DNA from: Flavobacterium profundi
GTDB taxonomy: Bacteria; Bacteroidota; Bacteroidia; Flavobacteriales; Flavobacteriaceae
Direction: 5' to 3'
DNA: 64,000 nucleotides
NCBI RefSeq assembly: GCF_006491645.1
Contig: NZ_VDCZ01000001.1
Location: 1-64,000, forward strand
Shown piece by piece: positions 42,172-51,333 of the stretch. Position 1 is the stretch's first letter. Every line of letters starts with the position of its first letter. Below the pieces are notes generated by a model. That model saw nothing but the letters and a program-made list of their open reading frames with translations. It had not been told where the DNA came from and ran no database searches. The position numbers and the translations under genes were made by a program.

Positions 42172-42381
42172 TTACAACTTTTCTCTTTTAAAAACAGCAA
42201 AAAAAGATTCAGTTGTAGCACCATGAAAAAACATTCCTCCCGAAGTAATGGATTCCATTTTGATTAATTCCCAACCTTCATTACCCCATTTTTGAAACTT
42301 TTCATCTAATTCTATTTGAAATTTTTCTTTTTTTAAATGATTCACATTAATGGTAAGCAATTTATATTCAAATTTTCTCAT
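42172..42381 (-). CDS. DUF4177 domain protein
   Basis: 69 residues from ATG 42381. FEYKLLTINVNHL at the start and WGNEGWELIKMES near the middle are the hallmark of the small DUF4177 family, of unknown function. A longer reading from 42543 overlaps the acyl-CoA dehydrogenase gene and has no family support in the added part, so it was rejected. It follows acyl-CoA dehydrogenase by 88 nt on the same strand. Confidence 0.75.
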   Translation of the reverse strand: MRKFEYKLLTINVNHLKKEKFQIELDEKFQKWGNEGWELIKMESITSGGMFFHGATTESFFAVFKREKL

Positions 42382-42469
42382 TATTTCGTTTACTTTTTTT
42401 TTAATTCTTCTTTCATCAATCAAATCTAGACTAAATTTTATAATTTTCTTATAAAAAACTACCTTTTCC

Positions 42470-44734
42470 TTACGAATTAAAAACAATAGGAGCAGCCAAA
42501 CAACTGTCTGGTATAGCAAAAGCATCAACAAGACCAACAGCATTTGGACGAATTTCCCAACACAATTGATTTACCATTTTTCGAATGGCTTTCGTTTTCA
42601 CCGATTCCATATATCCTTCCTCTAAATACCAAGCCTTATTTTTCTCAATTACTGAAAGCGCAAACAATTGAGCCAACTGCTTCAGAACTGCTTGTACTGC
42701 TTGATCTTGAACTTTAGAAATATTCTCTTGGAATTGTTCCAATAATATTCTTTCCAGATAAGCTTGAGCGACTTCAATCATATGATGTTGTACCACATTA
42801 AAAGCATCGTAAGGTTCCAACCCTTCATCAATTAATCTTTTTATACGCTTGGCAGCGGAAGCTAAAATCGTTTTCTCTCGATATTGAAACGCCTGTAAAT
42901 GAAATTCGAAATCCAATAAATGAGTTGCATCGGTGGTGCGAGTAACAATAGGATTTTTTTCAGTAAGTGCAGTTTTTGCATTTTCAAAAACATAATTAAT
43001 CATGCCCAAAGAATTCATTTTCCCAAATTCTTTTCTAAATTCTGACAATCGATTTTTAGCCACTAACTGCATTAAAACCGTATTATCACCTTCAAAAGTG
43101 GTATAAATTTCCGTATCGTTTTTTAAATTGTCTATTCTATTTTCAGATAAATAGCCTTTACCTCCGCATGCTTCTCTACACTCTTGTAAAGTAGCTGTTG
43201 TACTCCAAGTAGAATAGGCTTTTAAACCCGCAGCCAAAGCCTCAATTTCTTGTATTTGTTCTTCGGTTTTTTCTAAAAAAAGACGTGTTAAATATTGCAA
43301 TCCAAAATGCGTAGCATAAATAGTAGCCAAATGCGGAAATAATCTTCTTTGGTGGATGCGGTAATTCAAAATAGGCACTTCTGATCCTCCATCTGGACCA
43401 AATTGTCTTCTCTTATCTGCATATTTAATCGCAATTGTAATTCCTGATTTCGCAGCTGATAAAGCAGATCTTGGAATACCAATACGCCCACCTACCAAAG
43501 TCCCTAACATCGTAAAAAAACGTCGGTTATCACTTGGAATAGGACTTTCAAATACTCCATTATCATTTACTGAAGCAAAACGATCTAACATATTTTCTTT
43601 GGGTATAACCACTTGATCAAAACGAATCGTTCCATTATCAACTCCATTTAATCCCATTTTGTAACCACAATCGCCAATGGTAACCCCTTTTACCACATTT
43701 CCATCACTGTCTCTTAAAGGCACAATAAAAGCATTTACACCATAATCATGATTATCTATTATCAATTTAGCAAATACCGTAGCCATTTGACCGTGTACAG
43801 CAGCATTCCCTATATATTCTTTCTGAGCCTTCGGATGTGGTGTATGAATACTAAAAGTCTGATCTTTATGATTATAAGTGGCAGTTGTTTCTAATCCCTT
43901 CACATTGGAACCATGATGCGTTTCTGTCATCGCAAAACAACCTGGCAAAGTTAAATCGCCAATATCTTTTAAATATTTTTCATAATGCTTTTTGGTTCCT
44001 AACGAATAGACACTCATACCCCACAATCCAAATTGAACTCCAAATTTAATAACCAAACTTAAATCGTGATAACTTAAGGTTTCTATAATCGCAAAATAGG
44101 CTTCTATGTCATTACCACCTCCATATTCTTTTGGATAAGCTTTATTTCCAAAATTTTCTTTTGCCAAAATTTTACACCAATCATAAACTCTATTACGGTA
44201 AGTAGCAATATCTAGTCCATATTCATAAGCAAATTCAGGCCTTGAAATTACTGCTTTTACTTTGTTGATAACACCTACTTGATTCCCATCGAGAATAGCA
44301 GTAAGCTTAGGCACATCAAATTGTGAAAGGGTATTGTTTTTAGAAGTAAAAGTATCTGCTGTTGTTTTAAACGTACTAATTACTTCTTCACTTAAATAGC
44401 CCAAATCATTCTCAATTTTCAAAAAATAAGGCTTTAGATCTATGATTTGTGCTTCGTTCTCGGAAAGCATTTTAGCTACATCATAACTGGATGCTATGGA
44501 TGGATTTTTTAAAATAGCGTTACGAATTTCTTCTTTCCACTTATCTATAATTGCACGTGAAGGCGGATTAGATCGATCGATATTCGATAAAAGATACTCT
44601 TTTTCTTCTTGGCTTAACCAATCTTGATTTTTAATAAAAGTAGCAAGGGTTTGAAACTCTTTTAAAGTTAGTAGATCATCAGACCAAACCAAATAAAAAA
44701 GAGGTATGAAAGCTTGTAATTTTGGACCAACCAT
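42470..44734 (-). CDS. Acyl-CoA dehydrogenase / acyl-CoA oxidase-like protein
   Basis: 754 residues, longer than typical acyl-CoA dehydrogenases (about 380) and like the peroxisomal-type acyl-CoA oxidases. FAD and substrate-binding blocks are GCFAMTETHHGSNVKGLETTATY, LREACGGKGYLSENR-like ECREACGGKGYLSENRID, and TTFEGDNTVLMQLVAKNRL. The C-terminal third is the helical ACOX domain. It performs the first step of fatty-acid beta-oxidation; whether electrons go to oxygen or to an electron-transfer flavoprotein is not clear. No other beta-oxidation gene adjoins. Confidence 0.85.
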   Translation of the reverse strand: MVGPKLQAFIPLFYLVWSDDLLTLKEFQTLATFIKNQDWLSQEEKEYLLSNIDRSNPPSRAIIDKWKEEIRNAILKNPSIASSYDVAKMLSENEAQIIDLKPYFLKIENDLGYLSEEVISTFKTTADTFTSKNNTLSQFDVPKLTAILDGNQVGVINKVKAVISRPEFAYEYGLDIATYRNRVYDWCKILAKENFGNKAYPKEYGGGNDIEAYFAIIETLSYHDLSLVIKFGVQFGLWGMSVYSLGTKKHYEKYLKDIGDLTLPGCFAMTETHHGSNVKGLETTATYNHKDQTFSIHTPHPKAQKEYIGNAAVHGQMATVFAKLIIDNHDYGVNAFIVPLRDSDGNVVKGVTIGDCGYKMGLNGVDNGTIRFDQVVIPKENMLDRFASVNDNGVFESPIPSDNRRFFTMLGTLVGGRIGIPRSALSAAKSGITIAIKYADKRRQFGPDGGSEVPILNYRIHQRRLFPHLATIYATHFGLQYLTRLFLEKTEEQIQEIEALAAGLKAYSTWSTTATLQECREACGGKGYLSENRIDNLKNDTEIYTTFEGDNTVLMQLVAKNRLSEFRKEFGKMNSLGMINYVFENAKTALTEKNPIVTRTTDATHLLDFEFHLQAFQYREKTILASAAKRIKRLIDEGLEPYDAFNVVQHHMIEVAQAYLERILLEQFQENISKVQDQAVQAVLKQLAQLFALSVIEKNKAWYLEEGYMESVKTKAIRKMVNQLCWEIRPNAVGLVDAFAIPDSCLAAPIVFNS

Positions 44735-44883
44735 ATCTAAAAAAAATTAGAAATTATATGTTACATCTTGTAAATCTCTAATTTACTAAAAATACGAACT
44801 AACCCATTTTAATTTTTTATAATATATTGTTAAAAACGATGTAAGACACTTTTAGTAGATTCTTACCATTCAAGGTATTTCAA

Positions 44884-45609
44884 TTAGTAATCAAAGTTAT
44901 CATATTCTCGAACCATATCTTCTGGACAATGGTTGACTATCAAATTAAAATGAATGACTTTATCCATTGGAATAATATACTTTTCTTCAACAATGGCATC
45001 ATGATTATATTTCAATTGATAGACATCTTTCATTCCACTAGGTTGAATCGAAAAATGAGATTGAATAACAGTATTCTTATCAGACAAGGTTAGTAAAGTT
45101 GCATTAAATATCGTATCATTTGATGTAACAACTCGATGTAACAATGCTGCTTCAGGTTCTAATTGACGGAAAAAATATAAAGCTTCATCAGTAATTACAA
45201 AGCTTTCCGTATTTCCATTACAAGGCCGGTAAATTAAAAAGTCACCATTTAACTTTTCAATCGTTATCCATTTTCTTGGAAAATTAGTAATGTCTTGCTT
45301 TTGTAAAGGAAACTTTTTAGTAATCTCCTTCAGAAAATAAGAAAAATTTTCATGTTGAAGATTTGGGTTCCAATTGTAATAACTTTGAAAAAATTGCGAA
45401 GTCTTTGTCGTATCAATAAACAATTGCTGTTTAGACAAATCCAATCTTATAGGATCGTTTTTTTCTAAAACAGTATCTATTTCCTCGTAGTTTTCATTAC
45501 TATTAGAGTACTTATCATTCGTTACATAAAGAGTTGCCTTTTCTTTACAAGCCAACAGAACAAGCAATCCCAATAGGATTATATTTTTAAAAAATTTACA
45601 CGTAATCAT
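44884..45609 (-). CDS. Hypothetical lipoprotein
   Basis: 241 residues. Lipobox LLVLLAC with cysteine at about residue 21. The mature part (KQQLFIDTTKTSQFFQSYYNWNPNLQHENF, FLIYRPCNGNTESFVITDEALYFF) is not recognised. It lies about 100 nt downstream of the MoxR gene on the same strand, so it may be in the same transcript. Confidence 0.65.
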   Translation of the reverse strand: MITCKFFKNIILLGLLVLLACKEKATLYVTNDKYSNSNENYEEIDTVLEKNDPIRLDLSKQQLFIDTTKTSQFFQSYYNWNPNLQHENFSYFLKEITKKFPLQKQDITNFPRKWITIEKLNGDFLIYRPCNGNTESFVITDEALYFFRQLEPEAALLHRVVTSNDTIFNATLLTLSDKNTVIQSHFSIQPSGMKDVYQLKYNHDAIVEEKYIIPMDKVIHFNLIVNHCPEDMVREYDNFDY

Positions 45610-45710
45610 GGAATCAATTACATTTCAAGAGTAATACAAAATTATTATCAGAGAAAGAGGCAGGTTAAGATCAGCTAAATTTAAGACTATTCTCTTTTTT
45701 TATCCACTAT

Positions 45711-46664
45711 TTAAAATAACTTTTTAATTATTTCTTCGTCTGAGATTCCTTCTGCGTCTGCTTTATAATTTTTAACAATACGATGACGTAAAATACCGGT
45801 TGCAACTGCTTGAACATCTTCTATATCGGGAGAGAATTTTCCTTTTAAAGCCGCTTGCGTTTTAGCAGCCAAAATTAAATTTTGAGAGGCTCTTGGACCA
45901 GCACCCCAATCGATGTAGGTTTTTACAAAATCATTGGTTAGTGGATTATCAGGTCTGGTTTTGCTTACTAAGATAACGGCATATTCGATAACATTATCAG
46001 GAACAGGAATCTTACGTATTACATTTTGAAAATCGATAATCTCTGTTGCTGTGAACAAGGAATTCACTTCTGGTTTAAAATCAGTTGTAGTCGCTTTTAC
46101 CACATTTACTTCTTCTTCAAATGAAGGGTATTCCAACTTAATAGCAAACATGAAACGATCTAACTGAGCTTCAGGTAGAGGATACGTTCCTTCTTGTTCA
46201 ATAGGGTTTTGAGTTGCCAAAACGAAATAGGGCAAATCTAATTTATAATTATGCCCTGCTACTGTAACCGCTCTTTCTTGCATGGCTTCTAATAATGCAG
46301 CTTGTGTTTTAGGTGGCGTACGATTGATTTCATCTGCCAAAATAATATTTGAAAAAACAGGTCCTTTGATAAATTTAAATTGGCGATTTTCATCTAAAAT
46401 TTCACTTCCTAAAATATCTGAAGGCATTAAATCGGGTGTAAACTGAATGCGTTTAAAGTCTAGCCCTAATGCTTTCGAAATTGTATTAACCATTAAAGTT
46501 TTGGCTAGACCAGGCACTCCTATTAACAAAGCGTGACCTCCTGCAAAAATGCTAAGTACGATTTGATTAATTACTTCATCCTGTCCAACTATAACTTTTG
46601 CAATTTCTTGTTTTAACGCTTTTTGTTTTTCTACCAGTTGTTGAATGGTTGCTACATCTGACAT
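45711..46664 (-). CDS. MoxR-family AAA+ ATPase
   Basis: 317 residues. Walker A GVPGLAKTLMV (about 38-48), Walker B IILADEINRTPPKTQAALLEAMQE, sensor 1 VLATQNPIEQEGTYPLPEAQLDRF and sensor 2 in WGAGPRASQ. MoxR ATPases act as chaperones that insert metals or assemble complexes, usually with VWA-domain proteins encoded downstream (batABD). Here the next gene on the strand is a lipoprotein of unknown type, so the VWA partners are elsewhere or beyond it. Confidence 0.88.
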   Translation of the reverse strand: MSDVATIQQLVEKQKALKQEIAKVIVGQDEVINQIVLSIFAGGHALLIGVPGLAKTLMVNTISKALGLDFKRIQFTPDLMPSDILGSEILDENRQFKFIKGPVFSNIILADEINRTPPKTQAALLEAMQERAVTVAGHNYKLDLPYFVLATQNPIEQEGTYPLPEAQLDRFMFAIKLEYPSFEEEVNVVKATTTDFKPEVNSLFTATEIIDFQNVIRKIPVPDNVIEYAVILVSKTRPDNPLTNDFVKTYIDWGAGPRASQNLILAAKTQAALKGKFSPDIEDVQAVATGILRHRIVKNYKADAEGISDEEIIKKLF

Positions 46665-46761
46665 ATATGGGATACAATTTAAATGTTATCTTATAGGCTA
46701 CTAAAGTAAGAAAAAATACTTACAATTTTAAAAGACTTTTACAGTTTAGCTTTACTAAAAC

Positions 46762-46811
46762 AAAAGCGAATAGAAGGAAACACTGATGCTTTACCTTTAC
46801 TATTCGCTTTT
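46762..46811 (-). terminator. Hairpin downstream of the PPIase operon
   Basis: AAAAGCGAATAG (46762-46773) pairs perfectly with CTATTCGCTTTT (46800-46811), 26-nt loop. Placed 20 nt past the stop at 46833 and before moxR, it probably ends or attenuates the PPIase transcript. Confidence 0.55.
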
Positions 46812-46832
46812 ATTAAAAATATAGGATTATTT

Positions 46833-48188
46833 TTATTTCTTTAACCAGTTATTAGTAAACTCACATTGCTTATAATCTTGACTAATTTTTATATAGGTCT
46901 CAGCAATTTTTTCTTCTGTCCATTTCCCAATGGTTTTAATCTGTTTGTCACGCAAAGCCAATTCTTTAATTTTAAGATAATCTTGAGCAAAATCAGCTTT
47001 ATGCTCTTCCATTCTATTATTTACAGTGATGATTTTATAGAACTTACCTATACCTTTTTCTTCAGAAAGAATAGGCTGCGAGATTTCATTATCTTTTAAA
47101 GAAGAAATCTGACCGTACAAAACAGGATCCATCTTCGTTAATTCAAAACGAGGTTCTAAAGTTCTTGGATTTAAAAGTACCCCTCCGTTGTTTTTGGTTT
47201 CTTTTTCATCTGATGAAGCTTTTGCTGCTTCTGAGAAAGAAATTTCATTATTCATAATTTTTGAACGAATCAATTCAATTTTTTCTTTCGCTTCTTTTAA
47301 TGCTTCATTGGTATATTTTGGCGAGATCAAAATATGTCTCAATTCTACTTCTTGCCCTTTAATTTTTTCTACCATTATAATATGAAATCCATATATAGTT
47401 TCAAAAGGTTCTGAAATTTCGCCTTCATCCAAAGAAAAAGCCACATCTTTAAATTCTTTTACAAATTGAGTTTTCCTATTTATTTTATAAAACCCTCCAT
47501 TTCCAATAGATGCCTCATCTTCAGAAAACAGTACCGCTTTACTAAAAAAACTGGAACCATCAATCACTTCTTGACGAATTTGTCTTAATTTATCTACTAC
47601 TTTTTGTTTCTCTTCTTCTGAAACTACTGGCTTTACCACAATTTGAGCTACTTCTACTTCAGCACCAAATGTTGGAATTTCATCTTGAGGTATTTCTTTA
47701 AAGAAGTTGCGCACTTCTTCGGGAGTAATTTCTACACCATCAATAATCTTTTTTTGCATTTGTTCCGTTAACTTATTATTCTTGATGATATCAAAAAAAT
47801 AAGATCTAAAATCATCTACATTTTTCTTGCGATAAAAAGCGATAACTTTATCTAATGAACCCACTTGTTCTACCATAGCATCAATTTGTTGGTCCATAAA
47901 ACTATTGACTTCTGCATCGGTTACGATAATACTATCTTGAATCGCTTGATGCGCATATAATTTATCTTCCAATTGTTTTCCAAACAATTCACAACGAGTA
48001 ATTTGATTGGTATCTACTCCTCTAGCCTTTAATTGTATATATTCTAAATCAATATCAGAATCTAAAATTACAAAATCTCCTACCACACCCACAACTCCAT
48101 CTACTTTCTCTTTTGGTGCCTGTGCAAAAACACTAGTCATTGCCATTAATAAAAGCGCTAATGGTGTATTTCTAGTTATAAACTTCAT
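46833..48188 (-). CDS. SurA-like peptidylprolyl isomerase (two parvulin domains)
   Basis: 451 residues from ATG 48188, which overlaps the previous gene by 17 nt and gives a clean signal peptide ending SVFAQ; an upstream ATG at 48212 is less likely. The SurA N-terminal chaperone region (VDGVVGVVGDFVILDSDIDLEYIQLKARG) comes first. Parvulin domain 1 is at about 170-275 (EVEVAQIVVKP, SIGNGGFYKINRKTQFVKEF, GFHIIMVEKIKGQEVELRHILI) and a second, more diverged domain follows. It assists folding of outer-membrane proteins in the periplasm. Third gene of a folding operon. Confidence 0.88.
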   Translation of the reverse strand: MKFITRNTPLALLLMAMTSVFAQAPKEKVDGVVGVVGDFVILDSDIDLEYIQLKARGVDTNQITRCELFGKQLEDKLYAHQAIQDSIIVTDAEVNSFMDQQIDAMVEQVGSLDKVIAFYRKKNVDDFRSYFFDIIKNNKLTEQMQKKIIDGVEITPEEVRNFFKEIPQDEIPTFGAEVEVAQIVVKPVVSEEEKQKVVDKLRQIRQEVIDGSSFFSKAVLFSEDEASIGNGGFYKINRKTQFVKEFKDVAFSLDEGEISEPFETIYGFHIIMVEKIKGQEVELRHILISPKYTNEALKEAKEKIELIRSKIMNNEISFSEAAKASSDEKETKNNGGVLLNPRTLEPRFELTKMDPVLYGQISSLKDNEISQPILSEEKGIGKFYKIITVNNRMEEHKADFAQDYLKIKELALRDKQIKTIGKWTEEKIAETYIKISQDYKQCEFTNNWLKK

Positions 48189-49023
48189 ATTTTTTATTTT
48201 TAATCGCATCATTTGTAATATCCTTTTCTATTGACTTTATTAATTCTAATTTTCTATTATTTATAATTACTTGTTTTATTGTAGGTTTTAAAAATTGTAA
48301 AGGAGTAGGACTATCTTTCGGTAAAACTTTATTGACTTTTACCAACCAAACGGTTGTAGAATCTGGATACTGGTAATTAATTCCGTCTTCTAGATATTTT
48401 CCTTTATTCTCTAAATTTATAAATGGCAATTTTTGAAAAACTTGATTAACATCCACCCAAATGGAATCATTAAAAGCATAACTTTTAAATTGTATCGATA
48501 AATCCTCCAAATATTTAATATCTTTTTTGGCAAAGGAAGTAAACTTTGCTCTAATATTATCAAACTTTGGATTTTCTTTAACTAAATTAATATATCGCAA
48601 CTTAACTAATTCCGTAGGATTTTTAAAAAACTGCTTGTTTTTTTCGTAATATTCTTTTATTTCGGCATCAGTAACAACTGTATCAATTTTTTTAAAAACC
48701 AATTGCTCCACATATCCTTTCGTATATAAATCAATTTTATATTGATTTATTAAGGCTTCGTATTCATTGATCTTTTCTTTAGAAAGATTAATTTCTGCTC
48801 CATTAAACAACAGTTTTTGCGTTGCCCATCGATCCAAATAACTTTTAACAATAGCAATACTATCTTGCTTAGAAGTTCCTTTAGGTACTAAATTTTGAAT
48901 ATCTTTTTTATATAAATAATCATCTCCTACTCTTGCAACTGCCAAGGGTTCTTTTGGCTTTCGAAAGTATTCACAAGAAGTAGTAGTTAAAAGAACAAGT
49001 AGGATTACTCGAAAAAACTTCAT
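48172..49023 (-). CDS. SurA-like chaperone lipoprotein without parvulin domain
   Basis: 283 residues. Lipobox LLTTTSC (cysteine about residue 17). The mature protein resembles the SurA N-terminal helical domain: VARVGDDYLYKKDIQNLVP, SYLDRWATQKLLFNGAEINLS and VVTDAEIKEYYEKNKQFFKNP. No parvulin active-site block is seen, so it is probably a chaperone only. It starts 1 nt from the stop of the upstream PPIase gene and overlaps the start of the next, which shows translational coupling of all three. Confidence 0.75.
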   Translation of the reverse strand: MKFFRVILLVLLTTTSCEYFRKPKEPLAVARVGDDYLYKKDIQNLVPKGTSKQDSIAIVKSYLDRWATQKLLFNGAEINLSKEKINEYEALINQYKIDLYTKGYVEQLVFKKIDTVVTDAEIKEYYEKNKQFFKNPTELVKLRYINLVKENPKFDNIRAKFTSFAKKDIKYLEDLSIQFKSYAFNDSIWVDVNQVFQKLPFINLENKGKYLEDGINYQYPDSTTVWLVKVNKVLPKDSPTPLQFLKPTIKQVIINNRKLELIKSIEKDITNDAIKNKKYEVYN

Positions 49024-50987
49024 TACTTTTTAAGTTGATTTTTAATTTTTGCAAAGACATTTTCATCAACTTTTACATTGAATTCCTTTTTCAATTCGCT
49101 TACCCAGTTACTTTCTAAATACTGTTGGTAATCGTTAATTAATTTTCCTTTACATTCTGACAAGGCTTTAGGTTCTGCTGGCTTTACCTCTTTTACTAAA
49201 GCTGTAAAATAATATTCTCCTTTAGAAACGATTGGAGTTACCCCTTTCTTTTCAATTTTAAATTCTGGTAGAACATCAAAATCTTCTTCAAAAACTCCAG
49301 ATTTAACCATGATATTAACTTGGCCTTCTTTATTTAATTTTTCCTTAATATAGTCTAATGATTTTCCATTTTTAAGATAACCTTGTGCTTTTTTGATTAT
49401 TTTGCCATCAGTAGACGATAATAAATCCACATCTACTCTTTTTTTCCACATATAATCATTTTTATGACTTTGATAAAAAGCTTCTAAACCAACTGTATCT
49501 GTTTTTGCTTTAATCCATATTTCTTTTTCCATTAAATCGAACAGCAACAATCCGTCTCTATACTCATCCATCACATATTTAAACTCAGGAAATTCTTTTT
49601 CTAAATTTGCATCGTAATAAGCTATTAACTTATCATCTAGCCAATTTTCTAAAAGTTGGCCTACTAATTTTGAAGTAGGCTTAACTTTTACACTTCCTTT
49701 TTGTTGAGAAACCATATAGTTTAAAAACTCTTTCGTAGCAATTTTCAAATCATCATTGATGATTACAATAGGCCCCTCAATTTCTTTTGCATTTTCAGGA
49801 ATAGTCCAAGTTTGCGTATAAAAATCATCTGTAATCCAAGATTTAATTTTGGAAACCATTTTTTCATCAATCTTTATAGGGTATTTTGCTCTTGCTTTTT
49901 TAGCCAACGAATTAGTTATAATTAAAGAACGTTCATCTCTACGTATTTTGTTTTCCAAATCATAACGCATTTCATCAAGAGATTGTACCGGATGTTTTTC
50001 AATTAATTTTACGATATGCCATCCAAATTTAGATTCAAAAGGAGCCGAAATTTGATTTTTATCTTTTAAAGAAAAAGCAACATCTTCAAATTCCTGAGAA
50101 GTTAGTTGCCCTGAACCAAAACGCTGTAAAACACCACCATTTACTGCACTAGACTTGTCTTCTGAGAATTGTTTTGCTAAAGCCTCAAAACTTTCTCCTT
50201 GTTGAATTTTTTGATAAATATCTGTAATCGTTTGCTTCGCTTTTTGTTCCTCCGCAGCTGCTTTATTACTAGGTTTTAAAATCATGATATGAGCCACGGT
50301 TACTTCACCTCTATTTACCCTTTTATCAGTAACTTTTATAATATGATAGCCAAATCGAGTACGGAAAGGTTTAGAAATAGAACCAACTGGTGTTGAAAAA
50401 GCAGCATTTTCAAAAGGATAGACCATTTTAAAAGCTGTGAAATAACCTAAATCTCCCTTGTTCTCTTTTGCTGATGGATCCTCTGAGTATTTTGCAGCAA
50501 TTGCATCAAACCCTTCAGAACCCTCTGCTCTAGATTTTAAATTCATAATAGCATTATAAGCTTTTAAAGTGTCTTGAGGTGTTGCACTTTCATCTACTAA
50601 AACTAAAATATGAGAAGCTCTCACCTCATTTTTAATTCTTTGATACGCTTCTTCAATAAGACCGTTTGTCACTTTAGAATCATTCAAATAATTTTTTGCT
50701 AACTGTGTTCTATAAGAATTTAACTCATTGATATACTTACTATCATTTTGCAAACCCAATTTGTTTGCTTTTTGCACCTTTAATTTATATCCTAAAAAAA
50801 GGTCTAAATATTTATCTAAATCTTTTTGAGAATCATCTTTTACTAGGTCTAAGTTTTTATTATATACTCGTACAAACTCATCCGTATAAAAAGGTTGATC
50901 ATCTATTGTAAATAATACCTCTTTTTCTTGAGCATACAAAAAGAAAGAAGAATAAAAGCAAATTAAAATAAATGCAATGTTTCTCAT
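49023..50987 (-). CDS. Peptidylprolyl isomerase with tandem parvulin domains
   Basis: 654 residues from ATG 50987. The signal peptide ends FFLYAQ. After a helical N-terminal part, two parvulin domains are clear: VRASHILVLVDESATPQD with GYFTAFKMVYPFENAAF and GYHIIKVTDKR, then VTVAHIMILKPSN with NGGVLQRFGSG and GWHIVKLIEKHP. The C-terminal 250 residues contain a further degenerate domain. A 17-codon longer reading overlaps the promoter at 51022-51051 and is rejected. First gene of the folding operon; PpiD/SurA-like role in outer-membrane protein biogenesis. Confidence 0.9.
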   Translation of the reverse strand: MRNIAFILICFYSSFFLYAQEKEVLFTIDDQPFYTDEFVRVYNKNLDLVKDDSQKDLDKYLDLFLGYKLKVQKANKLGLQNDSKYINELNSYRTQLAKNYLNDSKVTNGLIEEAYQRIKNEVRASHILVLVDESATPQDTLKAYNAIMNLKSRAEGSEGFDAIAAKYSEDPSAKENKGDLGYFTAFKMVYPFENAAFSTPVGSISKPFRTRFGYHIIKVTDKRVNRGEVTVAHIMILKPSNKAAAEEQKAKQTITDIYQKIQQGESFEALAKQFSEDKSSAVNGGVLQRFGSGQLTSQEFEDVAFSLKDKNQISAPFESKFGWHIVKLIEKHPVQSLDEMRYDLENKIRRDERSLIITNSLAKKARAKYPIKIDEKMVSKIKSWITDDFYTQTWTIPENAKEIEGPIVIINDDLKIATKEFLNYMVSQQKGSVKVKPTSKLVGQLLENWLDDKLIAYYDANLEKEFPEFKYVMDEYRDGLLLFDLMEKEIWIKAKTDTVGLEAFYQSHKNDYMWKKRVDVDLLSSTDGKIIKKAQGYLKNGKSLDYIKEKLNKEGQVNIMVKSGVFEEDFDVLPEFKIEKKGVTPIVSKGEYYFTALVKEVKPAEPKALSECKGKLINDYQQYLESNWVSELKKEFNVKVDENVFAKIKNQLKK

Positions 50988-51021
50988 ATGATTTTTATGA
51001 TTTTTTTTTATTTCTAACCCA

Positions 51022-51051
51022 CAAAAATAATAATTCAAATGTATATACCAA
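51022..51051 (-). promoter_or_regulatory. Bacteroidetes-type promoter of the PPIase operon
   Basis: On the minus strand, TTG (complement of 51049-51051), a 19-nt spacer and TATTTTTG (complement of 51022-51029). Both elements and the spacing match the flavobacterial consensus. The transcript would start near 51015, about 28 nt before the ATG at 50987. Confidence 0.65.
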
Positions 51052-51309
51052 CAATATGATTCGCTATTAACAAAAAATTATAAACAAAAAAAACTCTCTA
51101 TTTTTAAGACATTCATAAACAAGTTGATACGTTTTATTTTACACTTGTACCAATAAATTTTCAGGACTTCAAGATTATAATTCAAATTTTACTATTCCAT
51201 ATATATAACTCCAAAAAGAAGAAAAAAGTACATTTATTACATAAATAAAAGCAACAAATAAACTAATTATTAACCCTTAAGATATATCTAAGGTTATTGC
51301 AAAAGGTTA

Positions 51310-51317
51310 TATATTTG
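51310..51317 (+). promoter_or_regulatory. Promoter -7 element for prfC
   Basis: TATATTTG, an exact TAnnTTTG match, 16 nt before the ATG at 51334. No TTG at the usual distance. The rest of the 51052-51309 gap is AT-rich without other visible features. Confidence 0.5.
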
Positions 51318-51333
51318 CAAAAATTTTAAAAGA

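Noticed and set aside
42382..42543. Longer N-terminus for the DUF4177 protein with a hydrophobic leader
   Set aside because: The extra part overlaps the acyl-CoA dehydrogenase C-terminus and the family is normally about 60-70 residues.
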